64,000 nucleotides of DNA. It comes from Carallia brachiata. Taxonomy: Eukaryota; Streptophyta; Magnoliopsida; Malpighiales; Rhizophoraceae. This document shows, in pieces, positions 48,742 through 60,295 of the stretch. The notes under the pieces were generated by a model, which searched no databases, had not been told where the DNA came from, and worked only from the letters and a program-made list of their open reading frames with translations. The position numbers were made by a program, and so were the translations under genes. The stretch spans positions 578,444 to 642,443 of the forward strand of contig JADCRB010000041.1 of assembly GCA_021464245.1 (NCBI GenBank), written 5' to 3'. Every line of letters starts with the position of its first letter. Position 1 is the stretch's first letter.

Positions 48742-50106
48742 TCAAGGAAAGGATCTCCAAGCTTCCCTCTTCAACATATAAAGCAAAAACTCATTCCAAG
48801 TGTCAACGGGTCCTGGCAAGCACCAGTGAACACAGTCGGCTATGCTGATGTTCCTGTCGTGAGATTGCCCATGTCGGTCTGGATGCCCGTCTGGCCTCAG
48901 CAGCATCGCTTCAGTGGTAGCTAGGAGCCGAAACTTCAAACCTCTTTTCCTTCCTTCTTTCTCTGCTTTCCTTAGTTCCTCAATCTGTGTCGTATAGAAT
49001 TCCAAATTATACTCATCTACCTTCATCTCTTGCCTTGTGTAGGGCCTTGTCCTCTTGCAACTTCCCCCAGTATTCCATTCTCCATTTTCGAAGTGCGACG
49101 GAGAAAATGTCCTCAGAAATGTGATGCCTCTGTATCTTTTTAGGCTCTGAAGGGTCTTGAAGGCAGTTTGAAACGCCATCTGGTATCCGTAGTACCTTGT
49201 AACAGCAGTAATGTTTTCCTGATAGCAGTTATGACAGCCGGCAACCTGCCCGTTTACATAGTATATCAGAGGGCGGAAAAACCAGTGTCCTGCTGAGATG
49301 ATCACATAATCAAAAGTTTCAATCTCGCTTGTCCATGCCTCATCAGCTTGGTCTAAGTAAAGGTTCATCAGACTGTTGAATGAATGTCCACCGGGGTCTG
49401 CATCGCGGGCTTTGACCAAGAAGGGAGACCACAAAGTTGCTAAGGTAAACCTGTGCGCAGCATAGAACCATCGTTTGAAATATGTGGTGTCTGACGAATA
49501 TCTATCAGAAATGTCCTCAGGATGAGCCACCTATAAAACACAGAAAGATGTGGAGTGAGAACAATCTTTTTCTTATAATTTCTGCTAATATTTTGCTACC
49601 TGGAAGATTTGTGCACTCACACTGGCTAAGAGACACAACAGAGATTGCATTTGGTTTCTCCCCACCGAGTCCCCAACAAAAGCCATGGACTTCCCTCTAA
49701 CAATCTGCAAAAACTGCATTGCGTTGAATAAAGGTAGCTCACACTCCTCTGGTTTCCACCTCCATTTCATGAATTCTGTATCAGGTCTCCCAAATTTCAT
49801 GCAGTTTTGCTGGTCGATGATCAGGCGGCAAGTTTCATTGGTGTAGTAAGGCCATCGGGGATAAGGAACCCATTCTCCACTAAATATATCACATTCCTTC
49901 AGTTTTGCTGTGCTTCTGAGATCTCCATCATTTACCTTGGGAGATGGTAATGGGGAGTGTGAATTCTGCAATAGAGAGAGAGGGACAACCACGATGAAAA
50001 TTGAGGTGAGGACCAGTGGGATTAGCCTTCTGGGGATGTTGTAGAGTGTGGCCTTTCCATTGGAAAGCTCCATGGCACGAACCTTCATTGTGGATAAGTG
50101 AAGCAA
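48742..50106 (-). CDS. Trichome birefringence-like (TBL) protein, PC-esterase family
   Basis: Two exons, 50,106-49,621 and 49,530-48,742, joined at a GT-AG intron of 90 bases, give about 424 residues. TBL proteins are Golgi type II membrane enzymes that O-acetylate cell-wall polysaccharides. A short cytosolic part is followed by one span (IPLVLTSIFIVVVPLSLL, about residues 27-44). The TBL domain has CDIFSGEWVPYP, RPDTEFMKWRWKP, the nucleophile motif FVGDSVGRNQ and the partner motif DCVHWCLPGPVDTWNEFL near the end. Both catalytic motifs are intact. The start could also be ATG 50,088 or 50,073; the upstream one is given as the longest. By sequence impression and gene order it is nearest to Arabidopsis TBL19-22; the acceptor polymer is not known to me. 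Confidence 0.92.
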
Positions 50107-51148
50107 GCAAAGTTGCTATGAGCCTATGACTACTTGCCTCAAATTTTTATGGGAGTAACATATAATGCTTTGATTTTGCCATGTTTTTGGACATGGATGA
50201 CTTTATTAAAGTTAGCAATGCTTGGGAACAGCTAAAAGATGTGGGGTTTGAAGGGTTCATCTTCATTTTCTTAAAGACATAATGATAAGCAATTGAATAC
50301 TAGTTTCAAGAACTTCTAACCTTTTCCATTTCAATTGGATTACAGCTTGGTTGTGTTTACACATAATCAAGCTGCATGCTTTCCAGTGTTTATAATGTTG
50401 ATCTATAATAATTATAAGGAAAAGCAAGATTATATATGTTCTCTAAATTTGTCCAACGCAGTCATTGGAAGTGACAGCAATAATCAATCGTGAGCTTATG
50501 AATTCCTTTTTAGAGTTTAGACAGACACGTCATGGTGGTTTAGCCTTGAAGGGATCTTGCAATCAAAGTGCCTGATGCCTTTTTCTATTTCTTGTACATC
50601 GGAAAAGTGAAGTGCCTGTTGCTTTTGATGATGGTATTTAATTAGAGCATACAAGAAGTGTATATATATACAGTGAGAGAGGCGTGGCTTAGGAGGGAAG
50701 TCATTGTTGATTGCAAATTGCTTATCTGTGAGAATTAAATGGTTGTTCAATGGAAAGAACATTAGCCCTTTTTGGTTTTTTGGTTGGACATTGGAATGAT
50801 CATCACTTATTGTGGTGTACACCCACCGATATGAATCTCACTAGCAATGACCACAACACACTGTTTTATCATGAATGAGTGAAATTCAATTGCTGTTGAA
50901 ATTTTAAAAAAAAAAAAAAAGTAATCAATTCAACGGGAAGTGCAGAAGGGTCATGGGGAAGAAAAAAAATATTAGCGAAACTTTGTATCAAGAGATTGAA
51001 TGAAATAAATTATCAATTATATACATATATGGGTATTCAAATTGAAAAACAAAACATAAATTATAAAAAACAATATTTTCGTATTTATTGGGGATATAAT
51101 TTACTCTTTTTTTTTTCATTAGGAAGTTAGTTGGATTATAAGGTAAAT
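50107..51148. other. Upstream region of the TBL gene
   Basis: AT-rich, with no coding signal. The open frames seen here have no recognisable content. Confidence 0.5.
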
Positions 51149-51499
51149 GATTAATATACAAAAAAATCACTAATTTCACTTAAAGTAACAAATTTAATAT
51201 CAATTTTAAAAAATAACAGTTTATCCCATTTGAATTTTTTTTTACAAATCTAGCAAATTGTAAAATTTTTAAAATAGAATTTATTTATTTCGATAATGTG
51301 ATACTAATTTATATGATTATCATATCATCAAAACAGACATATTTATATAAATCGAAATTGAAAAATTCTGTTCATATAAAATTATTGTGTAATAGATTTG
51401 TTCTAAAAAAATTCAAAGGAAAGTAAATTATTACTTTTTAACATTAGTGATAAATTTATTATTTTAAGTAAAATTAGTGATATTTTTATATATTAACCT
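51149..51499. mobile_element. Palindromic AT-rich MITE, copy 2 of 3
   Basis: Related over its length to 10,535-10,896. It shares AAAAAATAACAGTTTATCC-like, ATTTCGATAATGTG-like and TATATGATTATCATATCAT-like blocks. The ends are inverted (left TTAATATACAAAAAAATCAC, right GTGATATTTTTATATATTAA). Confidence 0.68.
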
Positions 51500-51969
51500 T
51501 AAAATAAATATAACTTTTCTCATTCTCATAAATTCATATCTCCTTCAAAAATTTAAACATAAACAAGCATAAGTTAAAATTCTTGATTACGGAGAACACA
51601 AAGTTCAGATTTTTATTTTATAAGACTTGAGTTATAATATTAAGAAAGGAATATACAAGATTTATCAGAAAAAAAATTATTTATTATATAACTCATAATC
51701 CAATAAATTCTGAGATAAAAAAGAAATTCGTTGAAATATAATTAAAGTAGTGTTTGATTAAGAGTACTATCACTTAGATGTAATTTAGAAAGATAGAAAT
51801 TTATTCCGTCTAATACCTTCTAACAGTTTATTCATTTTTTTTATTTTTTTAAATTTAACTATTAGATATCAAATACTCATCTGATAAGTATTCTTTCAAA
51901 TTTAAATTGTTCTCTATCTAATCTAGAAATTTGTTACGTGTTTGAATAGCCTGTTGCTATCCAAGATTG
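51500..51969. other. Gene-free spacer
   Basis: AT-rich. Nothing recognised. Confidence 0.5.
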
Positions 51970-52765
51970 TCCCTGGTTATCAGGCCAGACGGACTCAAGC
52001 TGTAGGCAAACTCTTAACGGCCCTAAAAAGATAAGCTCAACTCTCAAGCTCTAGATTAACTCTTACCGGCCCTAAAAAATGGGGGCAAAAATTGAGCTTC
52101 TTGTTCTAGAGTCTAGCCAAAAATATGGGGTCAGTCACGCAGCAGAATATCAGTTGGACTATAATGTCAATCCAATGAAACGCCAGAATTTGACCCAATT
52201 ACAAACCCTACTTGTATAAAAAGATAGCCCCTTTGGCCCATATTCGCAAAAACTGTAAATTCCTCTTTTTCTGGCACGCCAAGCGGCGACTGCTCCTTTT
52301 GGAGTACGAAGCTTCTGATGTTAGGCACGATGTTGGGTTCTGACGGGTCCCGAGGTAAAGCACACATCTTGTTCTTCTGACTGAAATCGTTTGCAGTTTC
52401 TTTTGTTATTACTTTTAAGGGTTCCGTTACGTGGTCACACTCATGTGGCCAAAGCTATATTCTCTTTTTTTTTATTTTTATAAAAATTAAAATTTAAATG
52501 TACTTAATATTATTTTAAACATATTTAATGTTATCCATAAATTTTAATATTCAAAAAAAAATTTTTTTTTAATTTTATTTTTTTGTCTTATTCAAATTTG
52601 GCCACATTTTGGCCATGTAGTGTGCCCCTAACATTTACCGTACTTTTAAAATGTACTTTTGTCCTGGGGATTTCGGTTAAGCCGATAATTTTTCTTCCGG
52701 CCTATTTTTGATGGGTTTTAATTTTCTTTTCTGTTTTTTGTTTTTGGGTTCTTGATGATCCAGGC

Positions 52766-52994
52766 ATGAAGGGAGCCGTTATCAATGTCAAGCTACAGAT
52801 TTTCAATTCTATTAGCCGTTCAACGGTTCAAAGGCTGGATCAAGGGCCTCTCTTCTACTTTTAGCCATGGACCCCAGCAACTAAGATTTGAGAAATTGAT
52901 TGGAGAAAAATGCTTTAATGTTGATGATGCCCTAAGTTTGTTCAGGCAAATTTTTTCAGGGTCATCATTTGGCAACTTGATTTTATCTGTTTGA
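52766..52994 (+). pseudogene. PPR-like gene start, truncated (copy 1)
   Basis: Downstream of a TATA-like TATAAAAAG (52,215) and a probable 5' exon ending at GAGGTAAAG is a coding-like stretch. It contains FEKLIGEKCFNVDDALSLFRQ, the kind of sequence found just before the repeats of P-class pentatricopeptide proteins. The frame ends at 52,994 and no PPR repeats follow. Copy 2 at 56,820-57,030 has the same stretch with more damage. The PPR assignment is tentative. Confidence 0.35.
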
Positions 52995-53865
52995 ACATAC
53001 TTAGGACATCATCAAGATTACTACATATTTTTTTTATCAGTTTCTCAAACTTTGTTGTCGAAATAAATTTTCTACAATGGAAAAAAAAAGTTGGTTCTTA
53101 TGTCTCGCTTGTCGTGTCAATTGTTGTTGGTTGCCGTTCTTCATGTATGTCTTGTAACAATGGAGTTTTTGCTGCCCGTAATTTAATTTTTTGATGATAG
53201 TGTGATCCCTTCTTCATGTGCACTCGTTTCTCTTTAATTTTGAGATCTTGTTTCTTATTAAAATTCCAACATTGTTCTGTTTCAAGCTTCAAATATTTTA
53301 GAAGTAAAAGTTTCATTTTGTTGACAATATTATCAACGATTCAACTTTGATCAAGCATTAAGCAAGAACCTCTTAGCACCAAAGCAAGATAATGGCAACT
53401 TATACTGCTTGATTTGACCCCAAAATTATCTTACTGATGGGCTTGGTTGCAACAAATTTTGCATGGATAAATTTTAGTATATATCACAAATGTTGACTAC
53501 CACGACGACCTTTTGAAAAACATACAGCGTATAAAGCGTGAATTCAATGCATGTTCAGTGCATTATCTTTCAGCGTAAGAAGAAAAATGCAAATCGTATT
53601 AATTGATCTACCCAATCCTTTTACTCCGTCTTATTAGTTTTATAGTTAAATCTTAACGACCGTATCCTATTAATTATGAGTCATAAATGCATGGATTTTA
53701 TATTAGTACGCTGATAAATGCATGGATTTGTTTATCTTATAAATCATAAATGTACGGATTTTATTTAAAATATTAGAAAAATTAACGTAAAATTCAAAAT
53801 AGGCTCAAGGTTTCTCCAAATCACGTAATGTAAAATTCTCGGCCATTTTTCTAGTATAGGCCTCA

Positions 53866-53884
53866 ATATATATATATATATATA
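53866..53884. repeat. (TA)n microsatellite
   Basis: About nine TA units within copy 1 of the second duplication. Confidence 0.85.
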
Positions 53885-55436
53885 ATAATTTTGGCTTTTC
53901 ACCATTCATAATCTTTTTGTTGCTCACCGAAAAACCTACTAAGATAACGAAATTCTTTCAGCGTCCATTTTTTTTATACATAAAATCAAATCTAAAATTT
54001 GATTTAAAGAGAAGTGAATTCCAATCACTTTGATCATTAGACATTGGTACCATTCATAATCTCCTGGGGATTTTGGACGGGTTCAGGCCCTCGGTACCAT
54101 TCATAATCTTTTTTTTTTTTAGTCCAGTCTAATGGGCTGACTAATTTAGATCTACCCGGGTAGGATCTCAAAAGGTGAACCGATCCGGATAAGATTTCAA
54201 AGGATGACAAAAATCTTCCAATAAGTATTTAACATGACTGCATTCCCAAAAATTTGAATTTGAAACCTTTAATTAAGAAGTGACGAATCTCTACTATCTA
54301 CACCAATACTTACACCAATACTTGCTGGTCCATTCATAATCTAACGGCGCATAAAAGAATCGTTGCCATCACTAACGATGCTATCAAGTGATTAGGCTAA
54401 GATTCTTGCTTTCGAATTTTACTTCTTTGTTTGTCAACCCAACTAATTTAACGGGCTCACTGGTAGGCCAACTTGGATAAAAGCCCAAGATTAGGTTATT
54501 TTACCTTGCCGAGCTATATGGAAATTTTCGTCAACTGCCAGGACAGACAGATTTTATTTGTTTTTAATTCAATTAAATTAGTAAGGAGTAGTTAATTATC
54601 AGTGAGATTGAGTTTTGAGATTCAATTTTCGCTTCTAAATTATGAATAATGCTTTCACGCATGAAATCCACTTTCCGAATTTTACGCGTGTTTTTTTTTT
54701 CTTTTAAAAAACACAAAATCAAAAGAATAAGCCAAATGACTCAAACTTTTAGGAAAAAAATTAAAATCATAATTTAAAGTAATATTGAATATGTTTATAG
54801 TAATATTAAGTACTGATTAAAATTAATTTTTTTTATAATAATTTCATTTAGGGTACACTAAATGCTACTTAAGATTTGTTATTTTTTTTTGTAAAAATTT
54901 AATTTTAAAACAAAAAAATTGTGTAGACATGCATAAAAACCACGGAAATCAATAATGTTTCCATAAAAACCACAGAGATGCATCATTCACATCAGCAAAG
55001 TAGAGACATTTCCGTACGTTTCTTTTGCGCTGAATAGCATCACTCTAAATTATATACTCGGCGACTAGTAAACGCATAACAAGTAACTGAATATTATTAC
55101 CCCTAAATCATATATCAGGCAACTAGCAGCTCAAGCTCTACATAAACTTTTACCGGCTCTACATAACAAGTAACTGAATATTGTTACCCCTAAAAGTCTT
55201 TTTATCCCGCTTTATAGCCGTTTAAACTGGTTTATCCCTCTATTAGATCAAAAAAAAAAAAAACTTTTATCGGCCCTAAAAAAAAAAAACGTAAAAATAG
55301 AGAACTCAACCTCATTCTCTTTTCTTCTCATATATCCGTCAGGGCGCCTTGTAAATTAAAAGTTGAGCTTCTTGTTCTACAGTCTCGCTGAAAATATCGA
55401 GCCAGTCAGTCACAGCAGGATATCAGTTGGATTATA

Positions 55437-56405
55437 GCTATGTTTGGTAGTACTGTGAGATAAATTACTATAAATAAAAGTACTATGAATAAAAGTGTTG
55501 GGAAACTAAAAGTATTGTAATTTAAAGTTACATGTTGTTTGATTATAATAGTGAAAATATTATAAACAAGTATAATTGAATTTCAATTGTAGGATAAAAT
55601 TACTATTAAAATAATTATTAGTATGCAAAATAACTATAAATGACATGATTTTTAATTTATTTTATTTTTCAAAATTTATTGGCAAAGGTAAATTTTTATT
55701 TTATTATATTTTATTTTATTACCTATTTATTTTTTAATTTTTAATTTTTATTCTTTTTTAATTAGTTTTGTATTAGTGCTTATGAGAATAGGATGAAAAA
55801 TATTGATAATGGTCCACTTTCACCATTTTTTTTCCATTTACATGGCTCCTAGAAATCTTCCTTGAGGTATTACAACGGAACTAATATGCCCCGTTAACAC
55901 ATTTTTTAAGTGGGGCTTTAGCTTTCATTTATTTTAAGTCTATAATAACATAAGATATGATTACATATATGCAATCACTGCATAGAGTGGTTGATCGATT
56001 GATGTGTCAAATTTAAAAATTATTTTTTTATTTTTTTTATATAAAACTAAAACTTAAATTAAAATGAATATTACTTTAAAACGTAAAATATAGATACTAT
56101 ATAAAATTTTTAAAAAAATTTTCTTAAAAAAACATAAAAAATTATTATATTATATGGGTAAGAAAATGTATGTACGAAATATTGCCCAATAATATATTTA
56201 TTTATTTGAAAAGTTATCTATTATGGTTGAGGCTATGTTAAAAAAAAGCATGTAATTGGAGCTTTTAGAAAACGCAGGTACAAGTGACTTTTAATTCTTG
56301 TACACCGCAGCGTTTTGGTAACTGAAATACTAACCAAATAAGTTTTGATTTTGAAACTCAAGTTATTGCAGCGCACCGCAGTTAAAACGCAATCTCAAAC
56401 AAGTC
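55437..56405. mobile_element. Insertion of 969 bp, probably a non-autonomous DNA transposon (or two)
   Basis: Present only in copy 2. Copy 1 reads straight through at about 52,156-52,170 (GACTATAATGTCAATCC). The insertion is flanked by TTATA at 55,432-55,436 and 56,406-56,410. The ends are weakly inverted: TATGTTTGG on the left, and TTGTTTGA from the right end. The right part (from about 56,225) has its own repeated GCGC/CCGCAG motifs and may be a second element. No coding capacity. Confidence 0.55.
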
Positions 56406-56819
56406 TTATATGTTAATCCAATTAGGCGGCAGAATTTGACCCAATTACAAACCCCAACTTGCATAAATAGTTAGCCCTATAAGCCCTTTTGCCCGTATTC
56501 GCAAAAACTGGAAAATCGCTCTCTTTCTGTCACGTCAACCGGCGAGACTCCTCCTTCTGGAGCACGAAGCTTCTGATGTTAGGCACGATGTGGGTTCTGC
56601 CGGGGCCGAGGTAAAGCACACATCTTGTTCTTTTTCTACTTCTTCTTCTTGTCCGACATCGAGTGAAATCGTTTGCAGTTTCTTTTGTTTTTACTTAAAA
56701 ATGTGCCTTTTTTCTTGGAGATTTCGATGAAGCCGATGTTAGTTGGATAATAATTATGTTTTCTTCAGGCCTATTTTTGATGGGTTTTTTTTTTTTTTTT
56801 TGTTCTTGATGATCCAGGC

Positions 56820-57030
56820 ATGAAGGGACCCGTTTTCAATGCCAAGCTGCAGATTTTCAATTCTATTAGTGGTTGATCAAGGGCCTCTCTTCTACTTTTA
56901 GTTATGGATTCTAGCAACTGAATTTGAGAAATTGATAAGAAAATGTTGTAATGTTGATGATGTCCTAAGTTTGTTCAGGCAAATTTTTTCAGGGTCATAA
57001 TTTGGCAACTTGGTTCTATCTGTTTGAACA
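56820..57030 (+). pseudogene. PPR-like gene start, truncated (copy 2)
   Basis: Same sequence as 52,766-52,994 but with a deletion and further frame changes; GATGTCCTAAGTTTGTTCAGG corresponds to the LSLFRQ part. Not translatable as a whole. Confidence 0.35.
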
Positions 57031-57640
57031 TACTTAGGGCATCATCAAGATTACTGCATATTTTTCCTACGAATTTCTCAAATTTTGTTGTCAAAAAAAT
57101 TTTTTTTTAAGGAAGGAAAAGTTGGGCCCTTTGGTTAGTTTTTTTTTTTTTTCCTCTGGTGTGTTAATTATTAGGTTGTGGTTCGTCATGTGTATGTTGT
57201 AATAGGGGAGTTTTCGCTGCCCTTGATTTAATCTTTTATGATAGTGATTTTCCAGAAATTGAACGAGTGAATTTGAGGCATGATTCCTTCTCCTTTACAT
57301 GCAACCGTCCCTCTTTTTGAGTTTGATTTTGTTGACAGCAGTTTTAATGATTCAATTTTCATTGCCTACATGTTACCATCAAAGCAAGAAAACTTCAGCT
57401 TCACCCATAAATGCAAGGATTTCAAGTCCAACCTAGTTAGTAAATTGACATTGAGATTTGGTTGCAATTCATTAATGCTTGGATTTTTTTAGTCTCATAA
57501 ATCATAAATGCAAGGATTATATTCAAAATATGCCAAAAATTAACTGTAAAATTCAAGGTAGGCTTAATGCCTCCCCCAACTATCTTATCCAGCCTAACCG
57601 ATCATAGTCGAACAGCGGATAAAAGCATCGTTGCCATCAT

Positions 57641-57781
57641 CTCTTTTTCTTTTTTTTGGTCTTTCGGGAGCTAGAAACTAGCTGATAGGAGATGGGCGAT
57701 GGGGTAGTAAGTCCGGGAATCGAACCCTTAATCCGATGGTTGCAGAAAACTCCTCTAACCATTGTAGCTAACGCTGCGCCC
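57641..57781 (-). mobile_element. tRNA-derived SINE, about 140 bp
   Basis: On the minus strand it starts GGCGCAGCG, then has an A-box-like TAGCTACAATGG and a clear B box GGGTTCGATTCCC (57,720-57,735), the internal promoter of a tRNA. The tRNA-unrelated part (CAGCTAGTTTCTAGCTCCC) and an A-rich tail follow. Copy 1 of the duplication has an empty site at about 54,360-54,380 (GTTGCCATCACTAACGATGC). Imperfect direct repeats (CATCATCT and CATTATTCT) flank it. Confidence 0.8.
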
Positions 57782-58050
57782 ATTATTCTTACGATGCTAT
57801 CAAGTGGTTGGGCCAAGATTCTTGCTTTTGAATTTTATAATGGGCTCACTGGTAGGCCCACTTGGATAACAGTCCAAGATTGGGTTTACTTTAACCTACG
57901 GAACTGTATGAAATTTTTTGCCAATTGCTTGGACACACAAAAACAGATTATGTTTGTTACTAATTCACTTAAATTGGGGAGGAGTCGTTAATTATGAGTG
58001 AGATACTGATTCTAACCTGAAATTTCGTTTCTAAATTATCTATATTGATT

Positions 58051-59952
58051 TTTACTTGAAATTTGCTTCTAAATTGTACATTTGAAAAAACTTTGTCACT
58101 TTCCTTAAATAACTTTAAAATAGTTATAAATTATTAGGCCGATAAATTATCAAATGACATTAATGAGACATTTGAAGCTATTTAAGTGCTACTCTTATAT
58201 ATTCGGTAACCACTAAACTATAACAAGTAACTAAATCACAATTAGATACAAGCAACAATAACCATAAGTCAATGATCAATTCCAAATTCTTTCCCCTTTT
58301 GCACTTTCCTATCAAGTGTGAAAAGAATTAACCTTTGATAATCTTATTTCGTTTCTTTATCAGTTGATTCAGAGAAAAAAGAATATTTATGGAATCAAAT
58401 TAAAGTCAGGATTAATGGATTGTTGTTGTTATTTATAATTCGGATAAGAATGAACGATTTATTTTTGGAAATGGAAGAAAGAAACTCATCCTGCTTTTTC
58501 ACCTCGACACTTGTTATGGTGGGATTCAGGATGTTGCCGTGAAAATTCCCTGCAGAAAGTGACCTTTGGGTGGAGGTTGAGTGGTGCGGAGGATTGCTAG
58601 TTAAGTACCTATCACCTCCAAAGGTTTTGCACCATCATGAATTGTCATTTTATTTTTGCCAACTACAATTCAATTTTCAAACCAGCCATTCATTTGATTT
58701 ATGAGGTCTTTTTCATTAAAACATAATTCTTTTCCAAATATGCCTGATACAATAAAATTATTTTTGGTCCCCAATTCCTTTTAGGTTGTCAGAAACTGCA
58801 TAATCCCATCGCACCACTAGGAATGCCTCTGGGCTCCACTGTCAAATTTGAAATCAAGAAGTGTTTTTTTTAGATTTATTAGATAAAGATTAACTGGTTG
58901 GGGAAGGGAATAGTTAGGAAAAATCAAGGAGTGCTTTTAGGATTGAAAGAAATTTGATTTTAATAGTTTTAGTTTAGAAAATAGGAAAATAAAGTGATAC
59001 TTATAATTTTATTAGAGAGAATTATGTGGAGCAAAGTAGTTTGACTCTAATAGTTAGGTGCCCCGATTTGTGAAATTTAGTTCATATGTTTATGAGGTGG
59101 ATATGACATAATCTACGTATTTTATATGGAAAGTTACTTCCATTTTTTATCTCTAGAACTTCTTAATGTCTGTTTTTTTTTTTCAATTATACCATCTTAT
59201 CAAGCCGGCAAATTCGAATTTGTGAAATCTGGATTTTTAATTGGCACCCACCAATAAAAGACAAGAACTATGTATTTAACCTCTGTAAAAAAAAAAAAAA
59301 AAGAGTACAGATTTTGTACTTCTTTAAAAAATATTACAAAATTTTTATAAATTTTTGTGAGATAACCTTTTATGTATTTCTTTTTATCTATCAAAAAATC
59401 TATTATACTATGAACTATATGATGGAGTAACTATCTTTATTCTTACACATCATTAGATAGTTTTTTTTTTTTCTTCTCATAAATTTCTCTTTTAAGATTA
59501 CAACCTAAAATTTTGTACGTAGTATTCTTAATTTTTTTTTTTTTCTTTCTGAGATACTTTACATTACTTTCAAGCTTAGGGAGGGCCAACACAAAACCAT
59601 TTGTGTGGTCTGGCTTTCCGTGCTCTTAAATACTACCTATTTGTGAGGTGTAACCGTTATACATGTACATTCATTTTATCCCTCTCACTTGTCCTTCTCA
59701 AGCCCCTCTGAGCCCTCTCACTTTCTTTCTTCTCTCTCTCTCTCACACACACACAACCCCACCCCTCTTACTCTTCCCCAACTCCTTATATGTCCTTCGC
59801 ATTCAATTCCCCAAGCAAAGAACATCTGAAATCATACTCTCTCTTTTGCACTATCTACCAGTTCTCCACTCCATTTTTTGGTCACTTACAAGTACTCTTT
59901 TCCTTTTGCCTCATATTCTTTTATTTATCACACTAGCAGCTATTTTCCCCAG
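58051..59952. other. Spacer and upstream region of the small-protein gene
   Basis: AT-rich to about 59,570, then CT-rich with (CA)n at 59,745-59,755. The last 300 bases are probably promoter and 5' UTR of the gene at 60,098. The long open frame at 59,663-59,974 is a product of the CT-rich composition. Confidence 0.5.
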
Positions 59953-60078
59953 GTTTCTCTCTCTTTTTCTTTAGAAAAAAAATTTCTTTCCTCTTTCTAA
60001 ATTTTGGGTTTGCTTATAACTTGCTAATTAATCATTGGGTTCCTTTTTTTTTTTTTTAATGTATGTTTTGTCTAGCAG
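59953..60078 (+). other. Probable 5' UTR intron
   Basis: A donor CCCCAG|GTTTCTCT and an acceptor TCTAGCAG|GTTTCTCTG with a T-rich tract before it. Removing the 126 bases leaves a short leader that reaches the ATG at 60,098. No coding sequence is affected. Confidence 0.4.
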
Positions 60079-60097
60079 GTTTCTCTGTTAGCTAGCT

Positions 60098-60295
60098 ATG
60101 GTGATGATGGGATTAGGGAGATTGATGGTGAACTTGAAGTCAAAAATAAGGTCTTTGAAGATTAAGAAAGTTTATGATAAGATTGAGAAGAGTGAAAGCA
60201 TGAGAGTTGAGATAAGAAGCAGGAAGGCCAAAAAACTCATTGAGGAGACCTTAAGAATTGCAGATTCACCTAAGACCAGAACTTACGCTTTTTAA
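60098..60295 (+). CDS. Small basic protein of 65 residues
   Basis: MVMMGLGRLMVN opens a Lys/Arg-rich protein with the stretch YDKIEKSESMRVEIRSRKAK and the end TLRIADSPKTRTYAF. Most of the middle should be helical. The composition is unlike the surrounding AT-rich non-coding frames, and the C-terminal block resembles small conserved plant proteins I have seen without assigned function. The name is left open. ATG 60,098, 60,104 or 60,107 could each be the start; the conserved-looking part begins later. No signal peptide or membrane span is evident. It has a plausible CT-rich leader with an intron. Confidence 0.6.
   Translation: MVMMGLGRLMVNLKSKIRSLKIKKVYDKIEKSESMRVEIRSRKAKKLIEETLRIADSPKTRTYAF

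Larger units (their letters stand above)
51970..54650. repeat. Second segmental duplication, copy 1
   Basis: Matches 55,090-58,050 in order and orientation. Blocks include 52,100-52,370 against 55,365-55,435 plus 56,410-56,630, 52,760-53,050 against 56,810-57,085, 53,725-53,815 against 57,490-57,575, and 54,360-54,540 against 57,620-57,930. It lacks the SINE and the 970-bp insertion found in copy 2. Borders are approximate. Confidence 0.75.
55090..58050. repeat. Second segmental duplication, copy 2
   Basis: Partner of 51,970-54,650. It contains two extra pieces, at 55,437-56,405 and about 57,641-57,781. The first third carries a local repeat of AACAAGTAACTGAATATT (55,079 and 55,165). Confidence 0.75.

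Noticed and set aside
57700..57781. A tRNA gene on the minus strand
   Set aside because: The B box is good, but no cloverleaf with a matching acceptor stem can be drawn, and the sequence continues into an unrelated part and an A-rich tail. A SINE fits better.
59663..59974. Open frame of 103 codons before the small-protein gene
   Set aside because: It is CT-rich leader DNA and spans the likely 5' UTR intron donor.
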